From contig JAHEJA010000016.1 in assembly GCA_024639125.1 (NCBI GenBank), positions 1-38,651 on the forward strand: 38,651 bases of DNA, written 5' to 3'. This document shows, piece by piece, positions 25,072 to 33,135 of this stretch. The stretch's first letter is position 1, and each line of letters starts with the position of its first letter. Position numbers and translations under genes: made by a program. This stretch comes from Paracoccaceae bacterium (GTDB lineage: Bacteria > Pseudomonadota > Alphaproteobacteria > Rhodobacterales > Rhodobacteraceae). The notes under the pieces are model-generated. The model ran no database searches. It worked only from the letters and a program-made list of their open reading frames with translations, and had not been told where the DNA came from.

Positions 25072-25995
25072 TTAATACCTAATTTGTGGGTCAATCCACC
25101 CGTAGATGATATCAACGATCATATTGAAAAAGATCGTTAAGCTGCCAAGCAAGAGCGTAATCCCCATCATCACCGCATAATCGCGATTGTAAGCAGAGTT
25201 GATAAAGAAATAACCAAGCCCACCTGTCGAGAACACCATATCAATGATGAACGATCCCGTGATCATGAACACAAACACGGGTGCGAGGTACGAAATGACA
25301 GGCAACATCGCAGGCTTCAAAGCATGACGCCAGATGATCGTGCGTTCGGGAATGCCTTTGGCGCGGGCAGTACGGATAAAATTTGACCGCAATATTTCCA
25401 ACATCGACGACCGTGTCAGGCGCGCAATTGATGCCATATATGACGTACCAAGGGCGATCACTGGCATAATAACGTTTTGCCAGTGCCCCCCGTTCCATCC
25501 TCCGCCAGGCAACCAGCCAAGCCAGAGGGTAAAAATCAAAATCAAAATCGGACCCATCACAAAATTTGGCAAAACCTGAGCAAACATTGTAAAGCCAACG
25601 GCCAAATAATCGAACCGAGAGTTCTGGTTTACGGCGGCAATCACGCCCAACGATACCCCCAAAACAACAGCGAAAATAAAGGAAAGCGTGCCATATACCA
25701 GCGTCACAGGAAGCCCCTGAGCAATGATATCGTTCACTGTGCGGTCTTTATATTTAAACGAAGGACCAAAATCGAATTCGGTCACGATACCGCCGATATA
25801 GTTTACCATTTGCTTCCATAATGGATCATTCAACCCGTATTTAGCCTCAATATTGGCCAAAACTTGGGGGGGCAGCGGTTTCTCGGATGTGAAAGGACCA
25901 CCGGGTGCTGCATGCATCAGGTAAAACGTCACAATCGTCAGGATCAATAGTGTAGGGATCGCGACAGCAATGCGTCGCAAGATTAGATTTAACAT
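25072..25995 (-). CDS. oppB: Oligopeptide-type ABC transporter permease OppB
   Basis: This 307-residue permease begins MLNLILRRIAVAIPTLLILT and has six membrane segments, the periplasmic APGGPFTSEKPLP pattern and the EAA loop RTARAKGIPERTIIWRHALK. It pairs with OppC to form the channel. The start at 25995 is chosen because it begins the first membrane helix; the upstream part of the frame runs into the hairpin after oppA. Confidence 0.94.
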   Translation of the reverse strand: MLNLILRRIAVAIPTLLILTIVTFYLMHAAPGGPFTSEKPLPPQVLANIEAKYGLNDPLWKQMVNYIGGIVTEFDFGPSFKYKDRTVNDIIAQGLPVTLVYGTLSFIFAVVLGVSLGVIAAVNQNSRFDYLAVGFTMFAQVLPNFVMGPILILIFTLWLGWLPGGGWNGGHWQNVIMPVIALGTSYMASIARLTRSSMLEILRSNFIRTARAKGIPERTIIWRHALKPAMLPVISYLAPVFVFMITGSFIIDMVFSTGGLGYFFINSAYNRDYAVMMGITLLLGSLTIFFNMIVDIIYGWIDPQIRY

Positions 25996-26024
25996 GTTGG
26001 AATGTGCCCTTGGGACCAATAAAT

Positions 26025-26050
26025 GAGGACACCCAGCCAAGGGTGCCCTC
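26025..26050 (-). other. Intercistronic hairpin between oppA and oppB
   Basis: A 10-bp stem, GAGGACACCC (26025-26034) with GGGTGCCCTC (26041-26050), one wobble pair and a 6-nt loop, stands 10 bp after the oppA stop and 29 bp before the oppB start. No T-run follows, so RNA stabilisation of the oppA segment is more likely than termination. Confidence 0.7.
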
Positions 26051-26060
26051 TTGGTTTCGT

Positions 26061-27680
26061 TTAGTCAGCGACCTTATAAAGATCCTTTGAATACCAATTC
26101 TGCTCGGCGTTTTTCACCGGCCATGGCTTCAGGTTCGCGTTTAGCATGTAGTTACCCGCATAGTGGTAAATCGGGATCAAAGGCATGTCATCCGCGATGA
26201 TTTCTTCTACACGTTTATAGTTCGGCTGTGGGTTGTCGGATGTTTTTGCATCTGCCAACAGCTGATCAACTTCGGCGTTGGAATATTTAGAGTCGTTGTA
26301 GCCAGAATTCGACTGAACGAGATCCAAGAATGTAGACGCTTCGTTATAATCACCACACCAGCCGCCACGCGCCACTTCGAAATTTTGGTTGCCGCGTGTA
26401 TCTAGGAATGTTTTCCATTCTTGGTTCGCCAAAGTTGTTTCAACACCCAACTTTTGTTTCCACATCTGGCTCATCGCAATCGCGATTTTTTTGTGGTCTT
26501 CTGATGTGTTGTAAATAAGTTCAATTTTCAAACCATCGGAATAGCCCGCATCCGCCATCAATTCTTTGGCTTTGGCGTCGCGCTCTGTTTGGCTCATTTC
26601 ACCAAATGGAACAGCCGGCACTTCAAAGTTCGCAGTCGCGCCCGGTGTGAATGTATACGCCGGTGTTTGACCACCCTGAAGAATGTTTTCAGTGATGATT
26701 GAACGATCAACCGCATAGGACAAAGCTTGGCGCACACGCTTGTCTTTTAGCGCTTCTGGCCCACTGTCGGACATGTTGAACATAAAGTAATAAGAACACA
26801 AACGTGGGAATACGATTGCTTCGTCAGGATTGGATTTGCTTAGGGATGGGTATTGACCGGCTGGAATTTCCGTACGATCCAATTCGCCAGCCATATAGCG
26901 GGTCAATGCAACACTTTCTTCGTTAATGACCAAAGCAACAACTTTGTCCAAAATCGTGCCATCATTGTCCCAATACATTGGGTTACGTTCACGCACAGAC
27001 CGTTCGTTTGGAACGTGTTCGGTTAGAACATATGCGCCGTTTGACACGATATTACCCGGTTTCGTCCAGTCAACACCATGTGCATCAACCGCCCATTTAG
27101 GTGCCGGGAAAGTAGAGGAATGCGTCGTTGTCAAAGCAAAATAAGGCAATGAATTTTCTAGCGTGACTTCCAATGTGTAATCATCAATAGCCTTGACGCC
27201 CAATTCGGATGGGTCCGCGTCGCCCGCCATGACCGCACCGGAATTTTTCAATCCCATGACTTCGACGAACCACTGATAAGGGGACGCAGTGTTCGGATCT
27301 GCCAAACGGCGCCAGCCATAAACAAAGTCATTCGCAGTCACAGGCTTACCATCCGACCATTTCGCGTTGTCGCGCAATGTAAATGTATACACTGTTTTGT
27401 CGGCATTGGTTGTGTGACTAAGCGCGACACCAGGAATCAAATTTCCGTCCGCATCTTGGTTATAAAGACCTTCGAACAAATCGCGCACAATCTCTGCACC
27501 AGAGACGTCTTCTACGATTTGTGGATCGACCGAGCTATGTTCGTCTAAAACACGGTACGTAAACGTTTGATCGTCAGCAAGCGCTTCGCCTGTGACAGGA
27601 TGTGTTCCCGCCGCCCAAGCAGAGGCAGATACAAAGGTAACAGCAGTGGCCATCAAAAAGGCCTTGGTCGTTAATTTCAT
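26061..27680 (-). CDS. oppA: Oligopeptide-type ABC transporter substrate-binding protein OppA
   Basis: This 539-residue periplasmic binding protein of family SBP_bac_5 has a signal peptide at about residues 1-23 (cleavage after SASAWA). OppA/MppA-like segments are FTYRVLDEHSSVDPQ, FTLRDNAKWSDGKPVTANDFVYGWRR, KDKRVRQALSYAVDR and the C-terminal GYNDSKYSNAEVDQLL. Similarity favours peptides, but the family also binds other oligomers, and the operon carries a sugar-type SDR. The ATG at 27680 has GGGGAAA upstream; an ATG at 27692 is an alternative. It is the first gene of the Opp operon. Confidence 0.93.
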   Translation of the reverse strand: MKLTTKAFLMATAVTFVSASAWAAGTHPVTGEALADDQTFTYRVLDEHSSVDPQIVEDVSGAEIVRDLFEGLYNQDADGNLIPGVALSHTTNADKTVYTFTLRDNAKWSDGKPVTANDFVYGWRRLADPNTASPYQWFVEVMGLKNSGAVMAGDADPSELGVKAIDDYTLEVTLENSLPYFALTTTHSSTFPAPKWAVDAHGVDWTKPGNIVSNGAYVLTEHVPNERSVRERNPMYWDNDGTILDKVVALVINEESVALTRYMAGELDRTEIPAGQYPSLSKSNPDEAIVFPRLCSYYFMFNMSDSGPEALKDKRVRQALSYAVDRSIITENILQGGQTPAYTFTPGATANFEVPAVPFGEMSQTERDAKAKELMADAGYSDGLKIELIYNTSEDHKKIAIAMSQMWKQKLGVETTLANQEWKTFLDTRGNQNFEVARGGWCGDYNEASTFLDLVQSNSGYNDSKYSNAEVDQLLADAKTSDNPQPNYKRVEEIIADDMPLIPIYHYAGNYMLNANLKPWPVKNAEQNWYSKDLYKVAD

Positions 27681-28046
27681 AGTTTTCCCCATTGTTGATT
27701 TTCGCAAGTAATCCCACACACCGCAGCCAATAAGTATACGAATGGTTAGGTTACCCTTACTATAGGCACGTCAGTTTGACGTTGACCAGATAAAGATTTA
27801 AAAAATTTCTTCTAAGCACAGGTAAATTAACCGAAAAACATGTCATATTTAACAAAACTGTGAATCGACATAAACAGAATTTAACAAATCCTTTATGCCA
27901 GCAATTCACGTTGTCCAGATTCGAATTCGCGTTGCACGAAATGAAAACACCTCTGACGAACCGCAATTGCGGCCCGTCCTTAGGTTGGAATCAAGGGTAT
28001 TGTTGTTGGTGCATGCGATTAAGCCGTCATGTCGCTAAAACACCGC
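27681..28046. other. Gene-free region upstream of oppA
   Basis: This AT-rich intergenic stretch of 366 bp lies between the IlvD-type dehydratase stop and oppA. Apart from the palindrome at 27768-27782 and a -10-like box, nothing convincing is seen: no coding sequence, no clear terminator after the dehydratase, no recognisable riboswitch. Arms TTAAGC/GCTTAA about 20 bp apart (roughly 28018-28050) form only a weak hairpin. Confidence 0.5.
27759..27782 (-). promoter_or_regulatory. Putative oppA promoter with 15-bp palindrome
   Basis: A perfect inverted repeat ACGTCA-GTT-TGACGT (27768-27782) lies just upstream of a TATAGT -10-like box (27764-27759, minus strand), about 80-100 bp before the oppA ATG. 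A good -35 box is not visible, which together with the palindrome suggests regulator-dependent transcription. Confidence 0.4.
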
Positions 28047-29777
28047 TTAATTGATTTCGGGTTCGCCAACCGGCGCACCGTAATCGGTACGCAAGAAATC
28101 AAAATCGCATCCTTTGTCAGCTTGTTCTATATGCTGCGTATACATCTTGCCATATCCGCGTTCAAACCTAGGCGCCGGTGCAACCCATGTCTCGCGTCTT
28201 TTGGCAAGCTCGTCATCACTCAGATCAACCGAGATTTTGCGATTTGGCACGTCAAGCACAATGATATCGCCGGTTTGGATCAATGCCAAAGGCCCACCAA
28301 CATAAGCTTCGGGTGCGACGTGTAAAACGCAGGCCCCATAAGATGTGCCAGACATCCGCGCATCCGAAAGCCGCATCATATCGCGACAGCCCAATTTCAA
28401 TAACGCCTTTGGCATTGGAATCATCCCCCATTCGGGCATTCCAGGCCCCCCTTGGGGACCAGCATTGCGCAAAACCAAAACATGATCTGGCGTCATTGGA
28501 TAATTTTCATCATTCAAAATGTCTTTTAAATCGGCATAAGACTCTGCAACAATCGCTGGCCCACGATGCGTTTGAAATTTTGGATCCATTGCTGCTGGCT
28601 TAATAACAGCCCCATCAGGTGCCAGGTTCCCTTTGAGCACCGCCAAACTGCCTTGGGCGTAAACCGGGTTGCTTAATGGTCGTATCACATCAGGATTATA
28701 ATTTACCGCATCCTTAATATTGTCACCCATGGTTTTGCCGTTGACGGTCATAACACCTAGGTCAAGCTTATCGCCCAATTCCTTCATCAACGCAGTTAAC
28801 CCGCCTGCATAAAAGAAATCCTCCATTAAATAGTCTTTGCCAGACGGCCTGATATTCGCAATCACGGGAACCTCATGCCCAATCGCGTCCAAATCATCTA
28901 ACGTTAATGGAACCCCTGCCCGACGCGCCATGGCAATCAAATGAATGATGGCATTCGTTGAACAGCCTGTTGCCATTGCGACAGTCACCGCATTTTTGGT
29001 TGACTGCCAGTTGATGATTTTATCCGGCGTCAGATCTTCCCAAACCATTTCAACGGCCCGCCGCCCACAAGCCGCGGCCATACGTTTATGACCAGCATCT
29101 GGCGCAGGGATCGACGACGCCCCAGGCAAGGTTAATCCCCAGCCGTCAGCAATAGACATCATAGTAGACGCCGTACCCATGGTCATACAGGTGCCATAGC
29201 TCCGCGCGATACCACCCTGAACCCCATCCCATTGATCTTTCGATATATTTCCAGCGCGCCGTTCATCCCAATATTTCCAAACATCGGTTCCAGAGCCTAA
29301 TTTTTCGCCAGCATAATTGCCACGTAGCATCGCACCGGCAGGTAAATAAACAAAAGGAAGACCCGCACTAATTGCCCCCATTACCAGTGCCGGAGTGGAT
29401 TTATCACAGCCCCCCATCAAAACCGCCCCATCAATAGGATGCGAGCGCAGAGTTTCCTCGACCTCAATCGCGCCCATATTTCGATATAACATCGATGTCG
29501 GCTTTAAGAACTGTTCCGAAAAGGAATGAACAGGCATTTCAACGGGCATACCGCCTGCCTGATAGACGCCTTTTTTGACGTATTCGGCCCGATCCCGAAG
29601 ATGATGATGACAGGGCGACAGATCAGACCAGGTGTTGATAATAGCTATTATCGGTTTTCCATCCCAATCCTCGCCATCCAAGCCCATCTGCATTGCACGC
29701 GAACGATGTCCCATTGAACGCAAATCATCCGGCGCAAACCAACGCGCAGATCGCAAGTCTTTTGCTGCTTTAGCCAT
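28047..29777 (-). CDS. IlvD/Edd family dehydratase, L-arabinonate dehydratase-like
   Basis: This 576-residue dehydratase removes water from a sugar acid or dihydroxy acid. Cysteines 56 (LSPCHHH), 124 (GGCDKSTPA, with Lys126) and 197 (YGTCMTMGT) match the [2Fe-2S] ligands Cys59, Cys127, Cys200 and the carbamylated Lys129 of Rhizobium L-arabinonate dehydratase with a constant offset of three. SDARMSGTSYGACVLHVAPEA contains the catalytic Ser region, and HVAPEA is typical of the sugar-acid branch rather than of IlvD proper. The product would be a 2-keto-3-deoxy sugar acid. It lies upstream of the Opp operon on the same strand, with 366 bp between. Confidence 0.88.
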   Translation of the reverse strand: MAKAAKDLRSARWFAPDDLRSMGHRSRAMQMGLDGEDWDGKPIIAIINTWSDLSPCHHHLRDRAEYVKKGVYQAGGMPVEMPVHSFSEQFLKPTSMLYRNMGAIEVEETLRSHPIDGAVLMGGCDKSTPALVMGAISAGLPFVYLPAGAMLRGNYAGEKLGSGTDVWKYWDERRAGNISKDQWDGVQGGIARSYGTCMTMGTASTMMSIADGWGLTLPGASSIPAPDAGHKRMAAACGRRAVEMVWEDLTPDKIINWQSTKNAVTVAMATGCSTNAIIHLIAMARRAGVPLTLDDLDAIGHEVPVIANIRPSGKDYLMEDFFYAGGLTALMKELGDKLDLGVMTVNGKTMGDNIKDAVNYNPDVIRPLSNPVYAQGSLAVLKGNLAPDGAVIKPAAMDPKFQTHRGPAIVAESYADLKDILNDENYPMTPDHVLVLRNAGPQGGPGMPEWGMIPMPKALLKLGCRDMMRLSDARMSGTSYGACVLHVAPEAYVGGPLALIQTGDIIVLDVPNRKISVDLSDDELAKRRETWVAPAPRFERGYGKMYTQHIEQADKGCDFDFLRTDYGAPVGEPEIN

Positions 29778-29839
29778 TGCATCATCCCCACCTTATCGAA
29801 ATGTCATCAAGGCACTTCGCCGACAACAGGTCAATGAAA

Positions 29840-30103
29840 ATGTTTAGGGCATTTGGTTTCAGAGGACGTATTTGACCCTAGGATCTTTTGGTTATTGGCC
29901 CAACGCCCTACTGGGATGCACGGGTGAGGACACAGGTTGGTGCCATTCCGTTTCAAGCCATAGTTCCCTAAAAGGACCAATCCAAAGCGCATAGCTGTTA
30001 CAATCTGCTTAGCACCATCGTGCAAAACCGGTTTTCTTTAGCGCGTGTTTTGCTCTATGCTCCGCAATGGTCAACCGTCCGCTTGTGTTGCATGTATTGG
30101 TGA
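29840..30103 (+). other. Interrupted reading frame / possible decayed element upstream of the dehalogenase-like gene
   Basis: Between the divergent dehydratase and dehalogenase-like genes, one plus-strand frame starting at ATG 29840 is broken only by stops at 29873, 29879 and 29969 and then stays open to 30101. Its translation has a protein-like composition (pieces such as VRTQVGAIPFQA and RFSLARVLLYAPQW). It overlaps the first codons assigned to the dehalogenase-like gene in another frame. It may be a remnant gene, a repeat, or chance. Confidence 0.25.
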
Positions 30104-31326
30104 CATATCCTATTTTCAAACAACATTATGGCGGGTCTGACGGTTTGAAAGCAAACAACACAAGCACACAAACATCCGAGGAGCGCGATCGCCTAAGTGG
30201 GATCGTTGTGACATCGCGGTTCGAACGTTTCGTACAGCGTAATGATATATTTTCACGGGCATTTTGGGACAGCACTGTGCGATCCAAGAAAACGGATGCC
30301 TTCTTTCATTCTTATCGCATGGACGCCGCACCACGTAAGGGCGAAGGTTTTCAACAGCGCGACTTTGCCCTGCGCAATGCATCTTGGTTGATGTCTGACA
30401 TAATCTCTAACCGTTCAGCAAACGAGGGACGCCGCGAAGGTTTCCAAGCCGCGATAAAATCCGACACGCCCGTTGCCAATCAACAAGTACTGATCGAAGA
30501 TCCCTTTGAAATGTCCCGTGAGATCAAAAAGATTTCAAAATTTTTTGGAGCCGATCTTTGCGGTATCACAGATGCGGACCCACGGTGGATTTATGCAACT
30601 CGGGTTGACACACGTGATTTCAGCGAAGCCCCAAATGATTTACCCGAGGGAATGACGTCGGTCATCGTGCTAGGACATGAAATGGACCAAGATCTGGTTG
30701 ACACCTATCCCTCGGCACTTGCAGGTGCTGCGACGGGACGCGAATACAGCCACGAAGCCGCTATTGTCATGCAGTTGGCCGCATATATTCGTAACCTCGG
30801 CTATGAAGCCGTACCTTCGATGAACGATACGGCACTGGTTATTCCCTATGCAATCAAAGCCGGCCTTGGTGAATATGCGCGAAATCAGCTGGTGATCACA
30901 CCTGAATTTGGTCCCCGTCTGAGGTTTTCAAAAATCTTCACAAACATCCCGCTTGAACACGACAGTGCCACGCCACGCGGCGTTCAGGATTTTTGCAAAA
31001 TTTGCTCGAAATGCGCAGATGCCTGTCCCGTCAAGGCGCTGCCGTTTGGTGAACCAACAGAAACCAACAACAATATTTCCTCAATCAAGGGTGTTAAAAA
31101 ATGGACATCCGACGCTGCCAAATGTTTTTCGTTTTGGGGAAATATGGCATCCGATTGTGCCATTTGCTTGCGCGTATGCCCGTTCAATCGCGACTTTAGC
31201 AAAGTCCAAAACAGGCTTTGGTTAAAGCTTGCTTTGTCGCCATTGCGCAAACTGGCATTGCGATTGGATCATTCGCGCGGTCATCGCGTCAAACCATCAA
31301 GATGGTGGGAAAAAACCCGCAGTTAA
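30067..31326 (+). CDS. Reductive dehalogenase-like corrinoid/iron-sulfur protein (RdhA family)
   Basis: A 419-residue protein. Residues about 150-300 match the cobalamin-binding region of reductive dehalogenases (GREYSHEAAIVMQLAAY, IRNLGYEAVPSMND, YAIKAGLGEYARNQLVITPE, FTNIPLEHD). Two cluster motifs follow: C310-x2-C313-x2-C316-x3-C320-P and C353-x10-C364-x2-C367-x3-C371-P, for two 4Fe-4S clusters. Known RdhA enzymes remove halogens from organohalides with base-off cobalamin. There is no Tat signal, no membrane-anchor RdhB gene and no fused ferredoxin/flavin reductase domain, so a cytoplasmic catabolic-type enzyme or a diverged activity is likely. Epoxyqueuosine reductase is related but lacks this central pattern. 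ATG 30067 has no clear ribosome site; GTG 30100 (VTYPIFKQHYGG) may be the real start. Confidence 0.82.
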   Translation: MVNRPLVLHVLVTYPIFKQHYGGSDGLKANNTSTQTSEERDRLSGIVVTSRFERFVQRNDIFSRAFWDSTVRSKKTDAFFHSYRMDAAPRKGEGFQQRDFALRNASWLMSDIISNRSANEGRREGFQAAIKSDTPVANQQVLIEDPFEMSREIKKISKFFGADLCGITDADPRWIYATRVDTRDFSEAPNDLPEGMTSVIVLGHEMDQDLVDTYPSALAGAATGREYSHEAAIVMQLAAYIRNLGYEAVPSMNDTALVIPYAIKAGLGEYARNQLVITPEFGPRLRFSKIFTNIPLEHDSATPRGVQDFCKICSKCADACPVKALPFGEPTETNNNISSIKGVKKWTSDAAKCFSFWGNMASDCAICLRVCPFNRDFSKVQNRLWLKLALSPLRKLALRLDHSRGHRVKPSRWWEKTRS

Positions 31327-31337
31327 GTACGGGCATC

Positions 31338-31375
31338 CGCCACGGTTGGGTTCTCTTACTTTGTGAACTGTGGCG
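31338..31375 (+). terminator. Long-loop inverted repeat between convergent genes
   Basis: Arms CGCCACGGTT (31338-31347) and AACTGTGGCG (31366-31375) pair over 10 bp with one G-U wobble and an 18-nt loop. It lies between the ends of the dehalogenase-like gene and the ABC ATPase gene. There is no U-run, so termination is only possible, not shown. Confidence 0.35.
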
Positions 31376-31416
31376 TGCTGACTTATCACCGAATGTACAA
31401 ACCAAACATCCTTTGT

Positions 31417-33135
31417 TCAGACTTTGGATGTTGGGGCGGTTAACAGGTTCATGTCTGGCATCAGATCCAGCAAATGCTTGGAATAGCTGTGCTGTGGAGC
31501 CTCAAAGAAAGCATCAATTTCCGCCACTTCACAAATCTCTCCATGCCGCATAATCGCGACACGATCGCACATTTGACGGATCACAGGCAAATCATGGCTA
31601 ATGAATAGCATGGTCAAGCCCAGCTCTTGTTGAAGATCTTTTAGCAGGTTCAAGATCGTGGCTTGCACCGACACATCCAATGCTGATGTTGGTTCATCGC
31701 ATATCAAAATACGAGGGCGTGACGCCAAAGCACGCGCAATTGAAATGCGCTGCCGTTGCCCTCCTGAAAATTCATGCGGGTACTTTAACGCAGCAGCGGC
31801 GCCCAAACCAACATGTTCCAAAAGATCGCCAACAATAGTGCGCGTTTCTTGTTCGCTGTCCGTCAGGCGATAGAACCTGATCGGTTCTGCCACAATATCC
31901 AAGACCCGCATCCGCGCATTCAGTGACGAATATGGGTCCTGAAAAATCATTTGCAAAGCTTGCCGCGCCGCACGACTTTCCGGTGCTTTGCGGTTTTGGT
32001 TGATATCTTTCCCAAAGACATGAACTTGGCCACTGTCAGGTTTATACAAACCGGCAATCAACCGTGCGACGGTCGATTTACCGGAACCGGATTCACCGAC
32101 TAAGCCAAATGTTTCGCCCTTTTGTACGGTAAAATTAACGTCGCTCACAGCCTTCAGCATGCGGCGGTTACGCTTGAGCATAGCCTTTTGAAGCACAAAG
32201 GACAGATTCAAATTGGAAACTTCAATTGCGTCTCCTGTGTGATCATGCCGCTGTGATTTGCCCAGCCAATGGTTCTGGATATCGATCCTGCGGAAACTGG
32301 CTGTGTTGCCCTCGATATAGTCAACAGACGTAAAACGATCCAGCTTGGTGTCTGCACGAGGCACGGCTGCAATGAGCGATTGGGTGTAGACATGTTTTGG
32401 CGCGCCAAGGACTTGGGCAACGTCGCCTGTTTCGACAATTTCGCCATTATACATCACGGCAACGCGGTCAGCGATATTCGCGATAACGCCAATATCATGG
32501 GTCACGATGATCACGCCAAGATTGCGTTCGCGGCACAACGATTTAATCAGATCAAGGATCTGCGCCTGTATAGACACATCCAGTGCCGTTGTCGGTTCAT
32601 CAGCGATAATCAGGTCAGGGTCACCCGCTAAAGCCAGTGCAATCACCACGCGTTGCCGCATGCCACCCGAAAACTGATGCGGATAGGCGCGTAGGCGTGC
32701 AACCGCTTCTGTGATACCAACCTGTTCTAGCAAAGCAACCGCATGATCATAGGCACCTCGCCCACGCAATTTCGTAGATTTTTCAATTGTTTCAACAAGC
32801 TGCGCACCAATGGTCATCAATGGATTCAGCGATGTTTGCGGATCTTGAAAAATCATCCCGATCCGTTTGCCACGCACATCACGCATCTGGTCCGCGTCCA
32901 TAGTACGAAGTTCTTCGCCCATAAACCGGATTGACCCAGCCGTGACGCGCCCTGGCGCCTCTAACAAATCGATAATCGCATTGCCAATAGTGGATTTACC
33001 CGCTCCGGATTCACCAACAAGGCCCAGCACCTCGCCTGCGCGTACAGATAGCGACACAGATTTGGCAGCATTCACGATGCCTCGTCGCGTGGGAAAGGCA
33101 ATGTTCAGCCCGTCTATTTCTAATAACATGCTCAT
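31417..33135 (-). CDS. Peptide-type ABC transporter, fused dual ATP-binding protein
   Basis: This 572-residue protein is an in-line fusion of two OppD/OppF-like ATPases, as in GsiA/YejF. Half one has Walker A GESGAGKST (41-49), FSGGMRQRVVIALAL and DLIIADEPTTALDV. Half two has Walker A GESGSGKST (347-355), FSGGQRQRISIARAL and RILICDEPTSALDV. It powers the DppB/DppC-like permeases encoded upstream. The start overlaps the permease stop by 4 bp (ATGA); an ATG two codons later is an alternative. It is the last gene of the operon. Confidence 0.94.
   Translation of the reverse strand: MSMLLEIDGLNIAFPTRRGIVNAAKSVSLSVRAGEVLGLVGESGAGKSTIGNAIIDLLEAPGRVTAGSIRFMGEELRTMDADQMRDVRGKRIGMIFQDPQTSLNPLMTIGAQLVETIEKSTKLRGRGAYDHAVALLEQVGITEAVARLRAYPHQFSGGMRQRVVIALALAGDPDLIIADEPTTALDVSIQAQILDLIKSLCRERNLGVIIVTHDIGVIANIADRVAVMYNGEIVETGDVAQVLGAPKHVYTQSLIAAVPRADTKLDRFTSVDYIEGNTASFRRIDIQNHWLGKSQRHDHTGDAIEVSNLNLSFVLQKAMLKRNRRMLKAVSDVNFTVQKGETFGLVGESGSGKSTVARLIAGLYKPDSGQVHVFGKDINQNRKAPESRAARQALQMIFQDPYSSLNARMRVLDIVAEPIRFYRLTDSEQETRTIVGDLLEHVGLGAAAALKYPHEFSGGQRQRISIARALASRPRILICDEPTSALDVSVQATILNLLKDLQQELGLTMLFISHDLPVIRQMCDRVAIMRHGEICEVAEIDAFFEAPQHSYSKHLLDLMPDMNLLTAPTSKV

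Noticed and set aside
29778-30066. Cobalamin riboswitch upstream of the dehalogenase-like gene
   Set aside because: A B12 element would fit a corrinoid enzyme, but no B12-box-like core was found in either orientation.
30116-30382. An 88-codon minus-strand frame inside the dehalogenase-like gene
   Set aside because: Overlaps a conserved gene on the opposite strand and resembles nothing known.
30067-31326. Epoxyqueuosine reductase (QueG) as the identity of the iron-sulfur protein
   Set aside because: Both families share two 4Fe-4S motifs, but the GREYSHEA...LGYEAVP...GLGEYARNQLVITPE stretch follows RdhA, and the HEAT-repeat tail seen in QueG is missing.
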